Assembly (NCBI RefSeq): GCF_013408555.1
Contig: NZ_JACBZN010000001.1
Location: forward strand, 3,162,001 to 3,226,000
Source of the DNA: Aeromicrobium tamlense
GTDB taxonomy: Bacteria; Actinomycetota; Actinomycetes; Propionibacteriales; Nocardioidaceae
DNA: 64,000 nucleotides
Direction of reading: 5' to 3'
Made by a program: the position numbers and the translations under genes. The notes beneath the pieces are model-generated. The model saw only the letters and a list, made by a program, of their open reading frames with translations. It made no database searches and was not told the origin of the DNA. Of this stretch, positions 16,357-26,381 are shown in pieces; position 1 is the first letter of the stretch; each line of letters begins with the position of its first letter.

Positions 16357-18964
16357 GTCCCAGGAAGCGCGCCAGCAGGTCGTGCCCGCGAGCGGTGAGG
16401 ATGGACTCGGGGTGCACCTGGATGCCCTCGATCGGCAGCTCGCGGTGGCGCAGGGCCATGACGATGCCCGAGCCGGTGCGGGCCGTGACCTCGAGGACCG
16501 GCGGGACGTCCTCGACGACGAGCGAGTGGTAGCGCGCGCAGACCAGCGGTGAGGGAAGGCCGGCGAACACGCCCGCCCCGTCGTGGTGGACGAGCGAGGA
16601 CTTGCCGTGCACCACGCGGTCGGCGCGGACGACGCGCGCGCCGAAGACCTCGCCGATCACCTGGTGGCCGAGGCAGACGCCGAGGACGGGCGTGTGGGCG
16701 CCGAAGCGGCGGACGACCTCGGCGCTGATGCCGGCGTCGGCGGGCGTGCCGGGCCCGGGCGAGACGATCACGTGGGTGAAGTCGCCACCGAGCAGCTCGT
16801 CGACCCTCGCGGCGTCGTGGCGCACGACCTCGGTGCTGCCGCCGAGCTCGCCCACGTACTGCGCGAGGTTGAACACGAACGAGTCGTAATTGTCGATGAA
16901 CAGCACCCGCGGCCGCCCGGTGGTGGACGGATCCTTCGACCTTCGGGTCGCTGGGGCGGCCGGGAGGTCGAGAGCTCCGGCTCCCCACAAGGCCCGGTGG
17001 GCCTCGGCGAGGCGGGCGGTGAGGGGTCCCGGCCCCCACGCGCCGACGCCCTCGCACGAGGTGACCGGGACGATGCCGCGCAGCGCGTTGGTGACGAAGA
17101 CCTCGGTGGCGGCCGCGAGGTCGGCGGTGGTGAGCCGGTGCTGGAACACGGGGATGCCGAGGCCGAGCGCCAGCTCGACCACGCGCGCACGGGTGGTGCC
17201 GGGCAGGAGGCGACCGTCGAGGGCGGGCGTGTGGAGGCCGTCGTCGAGGACCGCGAAGACGTTGGCGCGCTCGGTCTCCAGAACCGATCCGTCGGCGTCG
17301 AGCAGCAGCGGCTCGGCGGCGGCGGGCGCGACCCGCGAGCGGTCGGCCCACTTGTGCTCGCCGAGACCGCCCGGGAGCACCTGCGGCACGAGCGCCCACG
17401 CGGCCGGGGCGGTATCGAGCGGTGACGTGGTCATCGAGACCCGGACGTCGTCGCCGCGCGGGACCGCGTCGAGCCGCAGCCGTTGCCGGCCGTGCAGACC
17501 CGCGATGCGCCGGTGCACCGCCTCCTCGAGCCCGGCCCTGACGGTGGTGCCGTAGACGGACCGGACGCTGGCGTCGAGTCGCGCGAGGTGGGCGTCGAGG
17601 TCGTCGGCGTGGCCGTCCACGACGAGGACGGTCTCGAAGATCCCGCGGGACGCGTCGACGGCGCGGCCGGCGTCGCCGACGGGCAAGGCCGTTGCCTCCG
17701 ACACACCCGCCGGCGAGGCCTCGAGGTCGAGCCGTCCGCCGATCGCGCGGATCAGCGGCCGGGCCTTCACGAGGCACTCCGCGTACTCGTCGTCGGGGTC
17801 GGAGTCGGCCACGATGCCGCCGCCGACGCCCAGCCAGACCCGCTGCCGTCCCTCGGCGTCACGCGCGAACTCGAACGTGCGGATGACGACGTTGAGCTCC
17901 ATCCCGGCGGTGGCGCTCACGTGTCCGATCGCGCCCGTGTAGGCCTCGCGGCCGGTGGTCTCGAGCTCGGCGATGATCTCCATCGCTCGCACCTTCGGGG
18001 CGCCCGTGACCGAGCCGGGCGGGAACGTGGCGCGCAGCAGGTCGCCATCGCCGACCTCGGCGGGCAGGTGTCCCACGACGTCGGAGACCAGGTGCCACAC
18101 GCTGTGCCGCTCGAGCCGGTTGAGCGCCGGGACCCGCACCGATCCGGGCAGCGCCACGCGACCGAGGTCGTTGCGCATGAGGTCGACGATCATGACGTTC
18201 TCGGCGCGGTTCTTCGCCGAGGCCTCGAGCTCGCGGGGGTCGGCGGTCAGCGGCGCCGTGCCCTTGATGGGCGAGGTGAGCACCTCGTCGCCGGTGCGGC
18301 GCAGGAACAGCTCGGGCGAGAGGCTGGCCAGCGCTCCCTCGGGCGACGAGACGTAGGCCGCGTAGGCGGGGCGCAGTGACTCGACGCCCCTGCAGAACGC
18401 GTCGAGCGGGTCGCCCTCGAACGCCGCCTCGAGCCGTGCGCACAGGTTGACCTGGAAGATGTCGCCCGCCTCGATGTGGTCGAGGGCTCGTCGCACGGCC
18501 GCGCGGTGGGCGTCGGCACCGGGCGTCAGCTCGAACGTGCCCGCGGTGAACGGCTGGGCCGGCGCGGGCGTCACGACGGCCTCGAGGAGCGAGTCGACGC
18601 GGGCCGGATCGGGCTCACCGAGGGACTCGAGCCACCACGTGCCGCGGACCCGGCGCAGCACGAGGTCGTAGAGGCCGACCCGGTGGTCGGGCTGAGGAAT
18701 CGGTCGCGGCGGGCCGTCGGGGAGCTGCTCCACGTGGCGGCCGAGGCGGTAGCCCCACGCGCCGATCCAGCCACCGCCGAAGCCGTCGTCGTCCTGGCGG
18801 GGCAGGTCGACGTCGTCCCACGCCTCCAGCAGGCGTACGGGCTCGCAGGCGATGAGCGCCTCGCCCTGGTGCCACGCGCCGACGAGGGCGACCAGCCGGT
18901 CGCGGCCGCGCAGGCGCCGCAGGACCTCGGTGGGCGACGCGTCGAGGTCGAGTCGCCGCCGCAC
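16343..18964 (-). CDS. pabB: Trifunctional p-aminobenzoate synthesis protein: PabB-PabC-PabA in one frame
   Basis: An uninterrupted frame of about 873 codons encodes three enzymes. Residues about 1-416 are aminodeoxychorismate synthase component I ('SPIKGTAPL', 'ENVMIVDLMRNDLGRV', 'PGSVTGAPKVRAMEII'). About 420-665 is the PLP-dependent aminodeoxychorismate lyase PabC ('DASRGIFETVLV', Lys in 'GLGEHKWADRS', 'VTNALRGIVPV'). A linker of about 20 residues leads to the glutamine amidotransferase PabA, 687-873 ('FIDNYDSFVFNL', nucleophile Cys in 'GVCLGHQVIG', 'QVHPES'). Together they convert chorismate and glutamine into p-aminobenzoate for folate. I take GTG 18964 as start; TTG 19000 inside dnaX is an alternative. 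A GTG at the PabA boundary could also allow a separate PabA. The 3' end overlaps adh. Confidence 0.85.
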   Translation of the reverse strand: MRRRLDLDASPTEVLRRLRGRDRLVALVGAWHQGEALIACEPVRLLEAWDDVDLPRQDDDGFGGGWIGAWGYRLGRHVEQLPDGPPRPIPQPDHRVGLYDLVLRRVRGTWWLESLGEPDPARVDSLLEAVVTPAPAQPFTAGTFELTPGADAHRAAVRRALDHIEAGDIFQVNLCARLEAAFEGDPLDAFCRGVESLRPAYAAYVSSPEGALASLSPELFLRRTGDEVLTSPIKGTAPLTADPRELEASAKNRAENVMIVDLMRNDLGRVALPGSVRVPALNRLERHSVWHLVSDVVGHLPAEVGDGDLLRATFPPGSVTGAPKVRAMEIIAELETTGREAYTGAIGHVSATAGMELNVVIRTFEFARDAEGRQRVWLGVGGGIVADSDPDDEYAECLVKARPLIRAIGGRLDLEASPAGVSEATALPVGDAGRAVDASRGIFETVLVVDGHADDLDAHLARLDASVRSVYGTTVRAGLEEAVHRRIAGLHGRQRLRLDAVPRGDDVRVSMTTSPLDTAPAAWALVPQVLPGGLGEHKWADRSRVAPAAAEPLLLDADGSVLETERANVFAVLDDGLHTPALDGRLLPGTTRARVVELALGLGIPVFQHRLTTADLAAATEVFVTNALRGIVPVTSCEGVGAWGPGPLTARLAEAHRALWGAGALDLPAAPATRRSKDPSTTGRPRVLFIDNYDSFVFNLAQYVGELGGSTEVVRHDAARVDELLGGDFTHVIVSPGPGTPADAGISAEVVRRFGAHTPVLGVCLGHQVIGEVFGARVVRADRVVHGKSSLVHHDGAGVFAGLPSPLVCARYHSLVVEDVPPVLEVTARTGSGIVMALRHRELPIEGIQVHPESILTARGHDLLARFLGLSTA

Positions 18965-18977
18965 CGGCGGGGCAGGG

Positions 18978-20945
18978 TCAGCCGTGGGTGGTCTCGTCAA
19001 TGATCTCGGCTCCGAGGTGCTCGGCCAGCAGTGCCTCGGCGTCCTGCGTGCCGTCGTCGACGACCGGGTCGTCGGGGTCGACGCCCGCGTCGGGATCGAG
19101 CCGCTCGATGGGCACGGGACCCTGGCGGAGGGCATCGCGGACCGACTCGGGAACGCGCGACTCCTGCGGCGCGGGCGGGGACGGCGCACTCACGGCGGGG
19201 GCCGGCGCGGTGCCGGTGGGCGTGGCCGAGGGGTCGACGATCGCCTCGATGCGCCACTGCACCGCCATGACGTCGGACAGCGCCTGCTGGACGATCTGGT
19301 CGGAGCCGCTCTTGACGAACGAGTCGCGGGCGCCGGTGTTGACCAGCGCGAGGGTGAGGGTGGAGCCGTCGAGCGCCGCCACCTGGGCGTTCTGGCTGAG
19401 CATGACCCACGTGAAGCGGCGCAGCTGCTGCACCCGCTCGAGGACCTGCGGCCACATCCGGCGGACGTCGGCCGTGGTCAGCTGACCGGGTGCCGCGGGG
19501 GCCGGCTGCGAGATCTCGGGCTCGGGTGCCGAGGGCGGCTGCACCCGGGGCGCCACCGGGGCGGGCTGGGGCGCGGGCTCCGGGGCCGGCTGGGGCGTCG
19601 GCGTCCGGGGTTCGGGAGCCTGGGGCTCGGGGGACTGCGGCTCGTGAGCCTGCTGTGCGGGAGTCGGGGACTCGGTCTCCCACGTGGGATCCGGCGCAGC
19701 GACGGGCGCGGGCGCGGGTGCCGCGGCGGTCGGGGGCGGCGGGGCGTCGGCGGCCGCAGGAACGGGAGCCGGCGCGGCACCGGAGAGCCGCCGCTCGAGC
19801 CGGTCGAGACGTGCGTGGAAGCCCTCGACCGAGTTGTCGGCGCCGGGCACGAGGATCCGCGCGCACATCAGCTCGAGCATGAGGCGCGGGGCGGTGGCGC
19901 CGCGGAACTCGGTGAGCGCCTCGCTGACCAGGTCGGCCGCGCGGGTGAGCTCGGTGGGCTCGAAGCCCGCCACCTGGCGCTGGAGCACGGCGGTGCGGTC
20001 GGCGGGCGTCTCGAGCAGCCCGTTCTCGACGGCGGTGGGCACGGCCTTGAGGATCACGAGGTCGCGGAACCGCTGGAGCAGGTCCTCGGCGAACCGGCGC
20101 GGGTCCTGACCGGACTCGATCACCTTGTCGACGACCCCGAAGACGGTGGCGGCGTCGTCGGCCGCGAACGCCTCGACGGCCTCGTCGAGCAGCGAGTCGG
20201 GCGTGTAGCCCAGCAGCTGGACGGCGAGGTCGTAGGTGATGCCGTCGGGGCCCGAGCCGGCGAGCAGCTGGTCGAGCACGCTGAGGGAGTCACGGACCGA
20301 GCCGCCGCCGGCGCGCACGACGAGCGGCAGGGCGGTGGGCTCGAGGCCGACGCCCTCGCTCCGGCACAGCTGGAGCATGTAGTCGCTGAGCAGCTTCGGC
20401 GGGACGAGCCGGAACGGGTAGTGGTGCGTGCGCGAGCGGATCGTGCCGATGACCTTGTCGGGCTCGGTCGTGGCGAAGATGAACTTCAGGTGCGGCGGCG
20501 GCTCCTCGACGAGCTTGAGCAGCGCGTTGAAGCCCTGCGGCGAGACCATGTGGGCCTCGTCGATGATGTACACCTTGTAGCGGCTGCTGACGGGCGCGAA
20601 GAACGCGCGCTCGCGCAGGTCGCGGGCGTCGTCGACGCCGCCGTGGCTGGCCGCGTCGATCTCGATGACGTCGATGCTGCCGGGCCCGCCGCGCGCGAGG
20701 TCGCGGCAGCTCTGGCACTCGCCGCACGGGTCGGAGATCGGTGCGCGCTCGCAGTTGAGCGCGCGCGCCAGGATCCGGGCGCTGGTGGTCTTGCCGCAGC
20801 CGCGCGGTCCGCTGAACAGGTAGGCGTGGTTGACTCGGTTGTTCGACAGGGCGTGGCGCAGCGGCTGGGTGACGTGATCCTGGCCGATGACCTCGGCGAA
20901 CGTCTCGGGCCGATAGCGGCGGTAAAGCGCCAGGGGTGCGTCCAC
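18978..20945 (-). CDS. dnaX: DNA polymerase III subunit gamma/tau
   Basis: A 655-residue clamp-loader ATPase. Walker A 'GPRGCGKT' is at 46-53, the zinc module uses Cys65, Cys74, Cys77 and Cys80, the 'DEAH' Walker B is at 129-132, and the sensor-1 and SRC regions follow. After about residue 370 comes a Pro/Ala/Glu-rich linker and a C-terminal tau-like domain that contacts the polymerase. It loads the beta clamp at the fork. I prefer the GTG at 20945, because TAGGGT ends exactly 7 nt before it and no ribosome-binding site exists; a GTG three codons upstream overlaps that hexamer. I see no slippery site for a frameshifted gamma form. The pab gene begins 13 nt after its stop. Confidence 0.95.
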   Translation of the reverse strand: MDAPLALYRRYRPETFAEVIGQDHVTQPLRHALSNNRVNHAYLFSGPRGCGKTTSARILARALNCERAPISDPCGECQSCRDLARGGPGSIDVIEIDAASHGGVDDARDLRERAFFAPVSSRYKVYIIDEAHMVSPQGFNALLKLVEEPPPHLKFIFATTEPDKVIGTIRSRTHHYPFRLVPPKLLSDYMLQLCRSEGVGLEPTALPLVVRAGGGSVRDSLSVLDQLLAGSGPDGITYDLAVQLLGYTPDSLLDEAVEAFAADDAATVFGVVDKVIESGQDPRRFAEDLLQRFRDLVILKAVPTAVENGLLETPADRTAVLQRQVAGFEPTELTRAADLVSEALTEFRGATAPRLMLELMCARILVPGADNSVEGFHARLDRLERRLSGAAPAPVPAAADAPPPPTAAAPAPAPVAAPDPTWETESPTPAQQAHEPQSPEPQAPEPRTPTPQPAPEPAPQPAPVAPRVQPPSAPEPEISQPAPAAPGQLTTADVRRMWPQVLERVQQLRRFTWVMLSQNAQVAALDGSTLTLALVNTGARDSFVKSGSDQIVQQALSDVMAVQWRIEAIVDPSATPTGTAPAPAVSAPSPPAPQESRVPESVRDALRQGPVPIERLDPDAGVDPDDPVVDDGTQDAEALLAEHLGAEIIDETTHG

Positions 20946-20952
20946 GGAGACC

Positions 20953-20958
20953 ACCCTA
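20953..20958 (-). promoter_or_regulatory. -10 element of a leaderless dnaX mRNA
   Basis: TAGGGT on the minus strand ends 7 nt before the GTG at 20945; this spacing decides the start codon. Confidence 0.55.
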
Positions 20959-20996
20959 GACGCCTGCCCCGACAGCGGTCACCGTCGCCGCACAGC

Positions 20997-21608
20997 TCAC
21001 GGGCGAGGGCTCGCGCCGGCTCGTAGCAGCGGCACGAAGGCCGTCAGGTCGTCCGCCACGTGGGCGGCGCCGGCCGCCACCAGCTCCTCGGCCGAGCAGG
21101 GCCCGGTGGTCACGGCGAGGCCCCTCACCTCGGCGATCCGCGCCGCGTCCATGTCGTGCACGTGGTCGCCGACGTAGGTGTCGGCGGACTCGCGGACGAG
21201 GACCTCGGCCTTCTGCTCGCGCCAGGCGTCGCCCACCACCGCGTCGTGGGGCAGCCCGAGGTGCTCGAGGTGCAGGACGGCGTTCGGTCCGGCCTTCGCG
21301 GTGATGACGATGGCGCGGCCGAGCTCGCGCGCGGCGGCGAGCGCCTCGTCCGCGCCGGGCATCGCGAGCACGCGGGGGATCGCGATCTCGGGGTACATCG
21401 CGCGGTACCGCGCGAACATCTCGGGCACGGCCTCGGCGGGGAACCAGTGCTCGAGCTCCCACGTGAGCGGCGGCCCGAGCCGCGACACCGCCAGCTCGGC
21501 GTCGATCGGCACGCCCGTCTGGCGCGACAGCTCCTCGTAGACCGCGCGGATCCCCGGGCGCGAGTCGATCAGCGTCATGTCCAGGTCGAACCCGATCGTG
21601 CGCGTCAC
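20997..21608 (-). CDS. HAD-superfamily hydrolase (phosphoglycolate phosphatase-like)
   Basis: A 203-residue haloacid dehalogenase-type phosphatase with motif I 'GFDLDMTLIDS' (Asp nucleophile and the second Asp near residues 8-10), a helical cap, motif II 'VITAKAG' (Thr), motif III Lys in 'REQKAEV', and motif IV 'YVGDHVHDMDAA'. The second motif I position keeps Asp-x-Asp. The substrate is not evident; sugar phosphates or phosphoglycolate are usual for this subgroup. The GTG start overlaps the stop of the alpha/beta hydrolase (GTGA, 21605-21608), so the two are co-translated. Confidence 0.85.
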   Translation of the reverse strand: MTRTIGFDLDMTLIDSRPGIRAVYEELSRQTGVPIDAELAVSRLGPPLTWELEHWFPAEAVPEMFARYRAMYPEIAIPRVLAMPGADEALAAARELGRAIVITAKAGPNAVLHLEHLGLPHDAVVGDAWREQKAEVLVRESADTYVGDHVHDMDAARIAEVRGLAVTTGPCSAEELVAAGAAHVADDLTAFVPLLRAGASPRP

Positions 21609-22582
21609 GGGATCCAGCGGTCGAGCCACTCGCCGGTGAGCCGGTAGGCCTCGGCGCGCGGGTCGTCGTTCGACAGGTAGACGTCGTGGCGGGCGTTCCG
21701 CACCTGCAGCGAGGTGACGTCGCCGCCGAGGCAGCCCGACCACCGCGCGATCTGGCGGACGTCGAGCACGGCGTCGGACGTGTCGGTCTTCTCGTGGTGC
21801 TTGAAGCTGAACCACGACCGGTGCGACCGGAGCACGAGCGAGGGCACGCCGACGTCGAGGCCTCGGTGCAGGACCGCGTGGCCGCGCCGGACCGCCGTGA
21901 GCCAGCCGTAGGTCACGGGGAACCCGGCGAGCGGCTTCCAGGCGAGGTCGTAGTCCCACAGGCCGCCGTGCTCGCGGTAGAGGCTGACGCCGTAGGCCTC
22001 GGCGAGAGGCAGCCGCATGCGGTCCTTGGGGCGGACCTTCGCGAACGCGCGGATCGCCTGCGTGCCGATCGAGCGCATCCACGGCGCGCCCTGCAGGTCG
22101 AACCACGGGCTGTTGAGCACCAGGCCGGCGATGCCGCGCCCGCGCGCGCCGCCGGGCTCGAGGTTGAGCCGGTCGAGCCACAGCGGCAGCACGAGGCCGC
22201 CCGTGGAGTGCGCCGAGAGCACGATCGGCACGTCGGGCACCTCGGCGCGCACGGTGCGCAGGGTCTCGTCGAGCTCGCGGTCGTACAGCGCGAGGTCCGA
22301 GACGTAGTGCGGGGTGTGGCCCTGGCCCAGCGACCGGCCGCACTTGCGCAGGTCGAGGGAGTAGAAGGCGAAGCCGCGGTCGGCGTAGAACTCGGCGAGC
22401 TCGGTCTGGAAGAAGTAGTCGCTGAAGCCGTGCACGTAGACCAGTGCGCCGCGCGGCTCGCCCTCGAACCGGCGCCGGACGAGGGTCGCGGTGATCTCGC
22501 CCTCGCCGTCGGGATCGGTGCCCAGGTCGATCGTCCGTCGCTCGTACGGGTCGCCCAGCATGTCCTCGGTCCAGCCGGTCAT
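21605..22582 (-). CDS. Alpha/beta hydrolase, monoacylglycerol lipase-like
   Basis: A 325-residue serine hydrolase. The oxyanion strand 'LVYVHGFSDYFFQ' is near residue 55, the nucleophile elbow reads 'SAHSTGGLV' (Ser in G/A-x-S-x-G form) near 127, and the C-terminal His is in 'NARHDVYLS' near 305. The pattern 'YSLDLRKCGRS' resembles the monoglyceride lipase/lysophospholipase (Hydrolase_4) group. GAGGAGG lies 4 nt before the ATG at 22582, a strong ribosome-binding site, and TAGGGT on the minus strand at 22616-22611 is a possible -10. It forms an operon with the HAD gene. Confidence 0.82.
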   Translation of the reverse strand: MTGWTEDMLGDPYERRTIDLGTDPDGEGEITATLVRRRFEGEPRGALVYVHGFSDYFFQTELAEFYADRGFAFYSLDLRKCGRSLGQGHTPHYVSDLALYDRELDETLRTVRAEVPDVPIVLSAHSTGGLVLPLWLDRLNLEPGGARGRGIAGLVLNSPWFDLQGAPWMRSIGTQAIRAFAKVRPKDRMRLPLAEAYGVSLYREHGGLWDYDLAWKPLAGFPVTYGWLTAVRRGHAVLHRGLDVGVPSLVLRSHRSWFSFKHHEKTDTSDAVLDVRQIARWSGCLGGDVTSLQVRNARHDVYLSNDDPRAEAYRLTGEWLDRWIP

Positions 22583-22682
22583 CGGTCCTCCTCGCGCTGC
22601 TCGGACCCCCACCCTAGGCCCAGGCGACGGCTCGGTCCGGGGGTACGCGGCATCCTCCCGGGCCATCAGGAAAGGTGGAGTC

Positions 22683-23990
22683 ATGAGCACCTCGGCGCCG
22701 GAGACTCTCCGCATCATGGACCTCGCCCTGCGCGCGGGGGAGATGCTGCTGTCCAACGGCGCGGGCACGGCCGACGTGTCGGCGACGATGTCGTCGATCG
22801 CCCGCCATCTCGGCCTGCGCGGGACCTACGTCGACGTCACGCACATCATGCTGACGATGGTCCACGACCAGCAGCTCGACGAGCCGCCGCTGATCCTGCG
22901 TCGGAACGTGGTCCGGCGCGAGACCGACTTCGAGGACGTCACCGCGATCGACCGCCTCGTGAGCGACCTGCTGAACGACGAGCTCGGCCTCGACGAGGCC
23001 CGCTCGCGGCTGGCCGCGATCGCCACGAGCGGCCACGCGCGTCCTCGCTGGGTCGTGATCGCGGCGGCGGGCGCGGTCGGCGCGGGCGTCGCCCTCATGC
23101 TCGGCGGCGGCGTGCTGGTCACGGCGATCGCGTTCCTGGCCGCCGTCGTGATCGAGGTGGTCCGGCGGCCGCTCGAGGTACGGCGGCTCCCCGACTTCTA
23201 CATCCAGGTGGTGGGCGGACTGTGCGCCTCGCTGATCGCCGTGTCCGCCGCCGCGCTGCAGGTGCCGTCGCCGCCCTCGCTCGTCATCGCCGCCAACATC
23301 GTCGTGCTGCTCGCCGGTCTGGGCCTCATGGGCGCGATCCAGGACGCGCTCACCGGCTACCAGCTGACCGCCGTGGCGCGGCTGCTCGAGGTCGTGCTCG
23401 CCACGGGCGGCATCGTCGCCGGCGTCTCGGGCGGCCTCATGGTCGGTCGGATGCTCGGCGTCGACCTCGGCTCGGGCACGAGCTGGCCCGACCTGTCGCA
23501 CCTGCCGTTCGTCACGATCGGCGCGGCCGTCGCGGCCGCTGGCTTCGCGGTGCAGTCGTACGCGCCGTGGACCTCGGTGCCGGTCATCGCGGCGATCGGC
23601 GCGGGCGCCGGCGCGTTCTCGTCCGCCATGTTCCAGAACGGGCTCGACCGGCCCTGGGCCGCCGGGATGGCCGCCTTCCTCATCGGTGTCGTCAGCTACC
23701 CGGCCTCGCGCGGCCTGCGCATCCCGGCGCTGGTCATGGTGGTGCCCGCGATCGTCCCGCTGCTGCCCGGCCTGACGATCTACCGCTCGCTCGCGCAGCT
23801 GGCAGAGGAGAGCCTCTCGGGCATCTTCGCGGGCATCACCGCGATGGCGGTGGCGGTGGCGCTGGCCGCAGGTGTCATCCTCGGTGAGTATGCTGCTCAA
23901 CCGCTCGGACGCGAGACCAAGCGGCTCGAGCGCCGGCTGTCCGGACCACGTCTGGTGGGCCCCTTCCGAGCCAAGTCGAAGCGGAAGTGA
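22683..23990 (+). CDS. thrE: Threonine/serine exporter family protein (ThrE type)
   Basis: A 435-residue protein with the ThrE layout: a soluble N-terminal domain ('LALRAGEMLLSNGAGTADVSATM', an autoproteolysis-like region in this family, quoted in part) of about 120 residues followed by ten transmembrane segments, five in each of the two ThrE repeats. The best-studied relative exports threonine and serine by proton exchange in Corynebacterium. AAAGGTGGAG lies just before the ATG at 22683. The gene stands alone between the divergent hydrolase operon and the acyl-CoA dehydrogenase pair. The symbol denotes the family; substrate not proven. Confidence 0.85.
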   Translation: MSTSAPETLRIMDLALRAGEMLLSNGAGTADVSATMSSIARHLGLRGTYVDVTHIMLTMVHDQQLDEPPLILRRNVVRRETDFEDVTAIDRLVSDLLNDELGLDEARSRLAAIATSGHARPRWVVIAAAGAVGAGVALMLGGGVLVTAIAFLAAVVIEVVRRPLEVRRLPDFYIQVVGGLCASLIAVSAAALQVPSPPSLVIAANIVVLLAGLGLMGAIQDALTGYQLTAVARLLEVVLATGGIVAGVSGGLMVGRMLGVDLGSGTSWPDLSHLPFVTIGAAVAAAGFAVQSYAPWTSVPVIAAIGAGAGAFSSAMFQNGLDRPWAAGMAAFLIGVVSYPASRGLRIPALVMVVPAIVPLLPGLTIYRSLAQLAEESLSGIFAGITAMAVAVALAAGVILGEYAAQPLGRETKRLERRLSGPRLVGPFRAKSKRK

Positions 23991-24018
23991 CTCACTGGTG
24001 TCAACGGCAGTTGCACAG

Positions 24019-24024
24019 TATTCT
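24019..24024 (+). promoter_or_regulatory. -10 of the acyl-CoA dehydrogenase operon
   Basis: TATTCT is a good -10 hexamer. The palindromic operator candidate begins 6 nt after it, at the expected transcription start. Confidence 0.5.
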
Positions 24025-24029
24025 GGATG

Positions 24030-24045
24030 CTAAGCAAGCGCTTAG
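24030..24045. promoter_or_regulatory. TetR-like operator candidate
   Basis: CTAAGC-AAGC-GCTTAG is an inverted repeat with perfect 6-bp arms at the expected transcription start. TetR-family repressors of lipid catabolism bind sites of this size and style; which one acts here is unknown. Confidence 0.5.
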
Positions 24046-24061
24046 TGCGAAGGGGCACTTC

Positions 24062-25177
<1,116 letters not shown>

Positions 25178-25178
25178 C

Positions 25179-26276
25179 ATGGACTTCACCATCGATTCGG
25201 AGCAGAAGGCTCTCGTCAAGGCCGTCCGTGGCCTGATCACCAACGTCTACGAGTCCTCCGAGGCCCGTCGTGAGGTCACCAAGACCGAGCCCGGCTTCGC
25301 CGCGTGGGACAAGCTCGCCGAGATGGGCGTGCTGAGCCTGCCGTTCGAGGCCTCGCCCGTCGAGGTCTCGCTGGCCGCCGAGGAGCTCGGCAAGGTCATC
25401 GCCCCCGACCCGTTCGTCGAGGCGATCGTGCTGGCCGGCGGCCTCATCGAGGCGCTCGGCACCGACGAGCAGAAGAAGCAGTACGTCGACGCCATCGCCG
25501 GCGGCGAGGTCCTGCCGATCCTGGCGTGGCTCGAGCCCGGCAAGCGCTGGTCGACGCAGGCGTCGGTCACGTTCGCCGACGGCAAGCTCAACGGCGTGAA
25601 GGCCCCCGTGGTCCAGGCCGAGCGTGCCGACCTGCTGCTGGTCACGGCCGCGCTGCCCGAGGGCGGCACCGGCGTGTTCCTCGTCGAGGGCGCCACGGCG
25701 GTCGAGACGGCCGTCACCAACGACGGCAGCCGCGCCGCCACCGTCACGTTCGGCGACACCCCCGCGGTGCAGCTGGGCGAGGGTGGCGACCAGACCGCCG
25801 CGCTCGAGGTCGCCCTCGACCGCGCCCGCATCGCCTACGCCCACGAGGCGCTCGGTGCGATGGAGACGGCACTGACCACCACGGTCGGCTACCTCAAGAC
25901 GCGCAAGCAGTTCGGCGTCACGCTCAACACGTTCCAGGCGCTCAACCACCGCGCCGCGGACATGTACGTCGCGCTCGAGCTCGCGCGCAGCACGATCACG
26001 TGGGCCACGATCGTCGCGGCCGACGAGGACACCACGCCCGAGCAGCTGGCCACGGCCGCCTCGCACGCGGCGCTGCAGGTCAGCGTGGCCGGTCGCCACA
26101 TCGGTCTCGACGCGATCCAGCTGCACGGCGGCATCGGCATGACCGCCGAGTACTCGGTCGGCCACTACGCCAGCCGGCTGCTCGCGATCGAGCACCTGGT
26201 CGGCGACGGCGAGTTCCACCGGGCGCGACTGGCCGCCACGGTCGGCGACCACGACGTGTTCGACCCGATCGGCTGA
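25179..26276 (+). CDS. Acyl-CoA dehydrogenase, subunit 2 of a pair
   Basis: A 365-residue partner, shorter and more divergent: the middle beta domain lacks the clear FAD-binding signature seen in subunit 1, while the C-terminal domain keeps 'RKQFGVTLNTFQALNHRAADM' (in part) and 'QLHGGIGMTAEYSVGHY'. This division of conserved motifs is typical of alpha2beta2 acyl-CoA dehydrogenases in actinobacteria. The ATG lies 1 nt after the stop of subunit 1. A bidirectional terminator follows, separating it from the convergent lipoate ligase gene. Confidence 0.88.
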   Translation: MDFTIDSEQKALVKAVRGLITNVYESSEARREVTKTEPGFAAWDKLAEMGVLSLPFEASPVEVSLAAEELGKVIAPDPFVEAIVLAGGLIEALGTDEQKKQYVDAIAGGEVLPILAWLEPGKRWSTQASVTFADGKLNGVKAPVVQAERADLLLVTAALPEGGTGVFLVEGATAVETAVTNDGSRAATVTFGDTPAVQLGEGGDQTAALEVALDRARIAYAHEALGAMETALTTTVGYLKTRKQFGVTLNTFQALNHRAADMYVALELARSTITWATIVAADEDTTPEQLATAASHAALQVSVAGRHIGLDAIQLHGGIGMTAEYSVGHYASRLLAIEHLVGDGEFHRARLAATVGDHDVFDPIG

Positions 26277-26289
26277 TCCAGCCTCACCC

Positions 26290-26330
26290 ACGACGAGACC
26301 CGCCGAGCGCTGCTCGGCGGGTCTCGTCGT
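26290..26330. terminator. Bidirectional terminator between acyl-CoA dehydrogenase and lplA
   Basis: A 19-bp perfect stem (26290-26308 with 26312-26330) and a 3-nt loop, 13 nt after one stop and 51 nt from the other. Confidence 0.8.
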
Positions 26331-26341
26331 CTGCGTGGTCG

Positions 26342-26361
26342 CCGCTCCACAAGTGGAGCGG
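26342..26361. repeat. Second short palindrome in the same gap
   Basis: CCGCTCCAC-AA-GTGGAGCGG is a perfect 9-bp inverted repeat next to the terminator, possibly the terminator for the opposite strand. Confidence 0.55.
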
Positions 26362-26381
26362 GGGCGGGGCCACCCCGCGGC

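Noticed and set aside
18978-20945. Programmed frameshift in dnaX giving a short gamma form
   Set aside because: No A-rich slippery heptamer is visible; the C-rich Pro/Ala linker gives no support.
24030-24045. A KstR2 cholesterol operator
   Set aside because: The site has a similar style but does not match the KstR2 consensus closely enough to name it.
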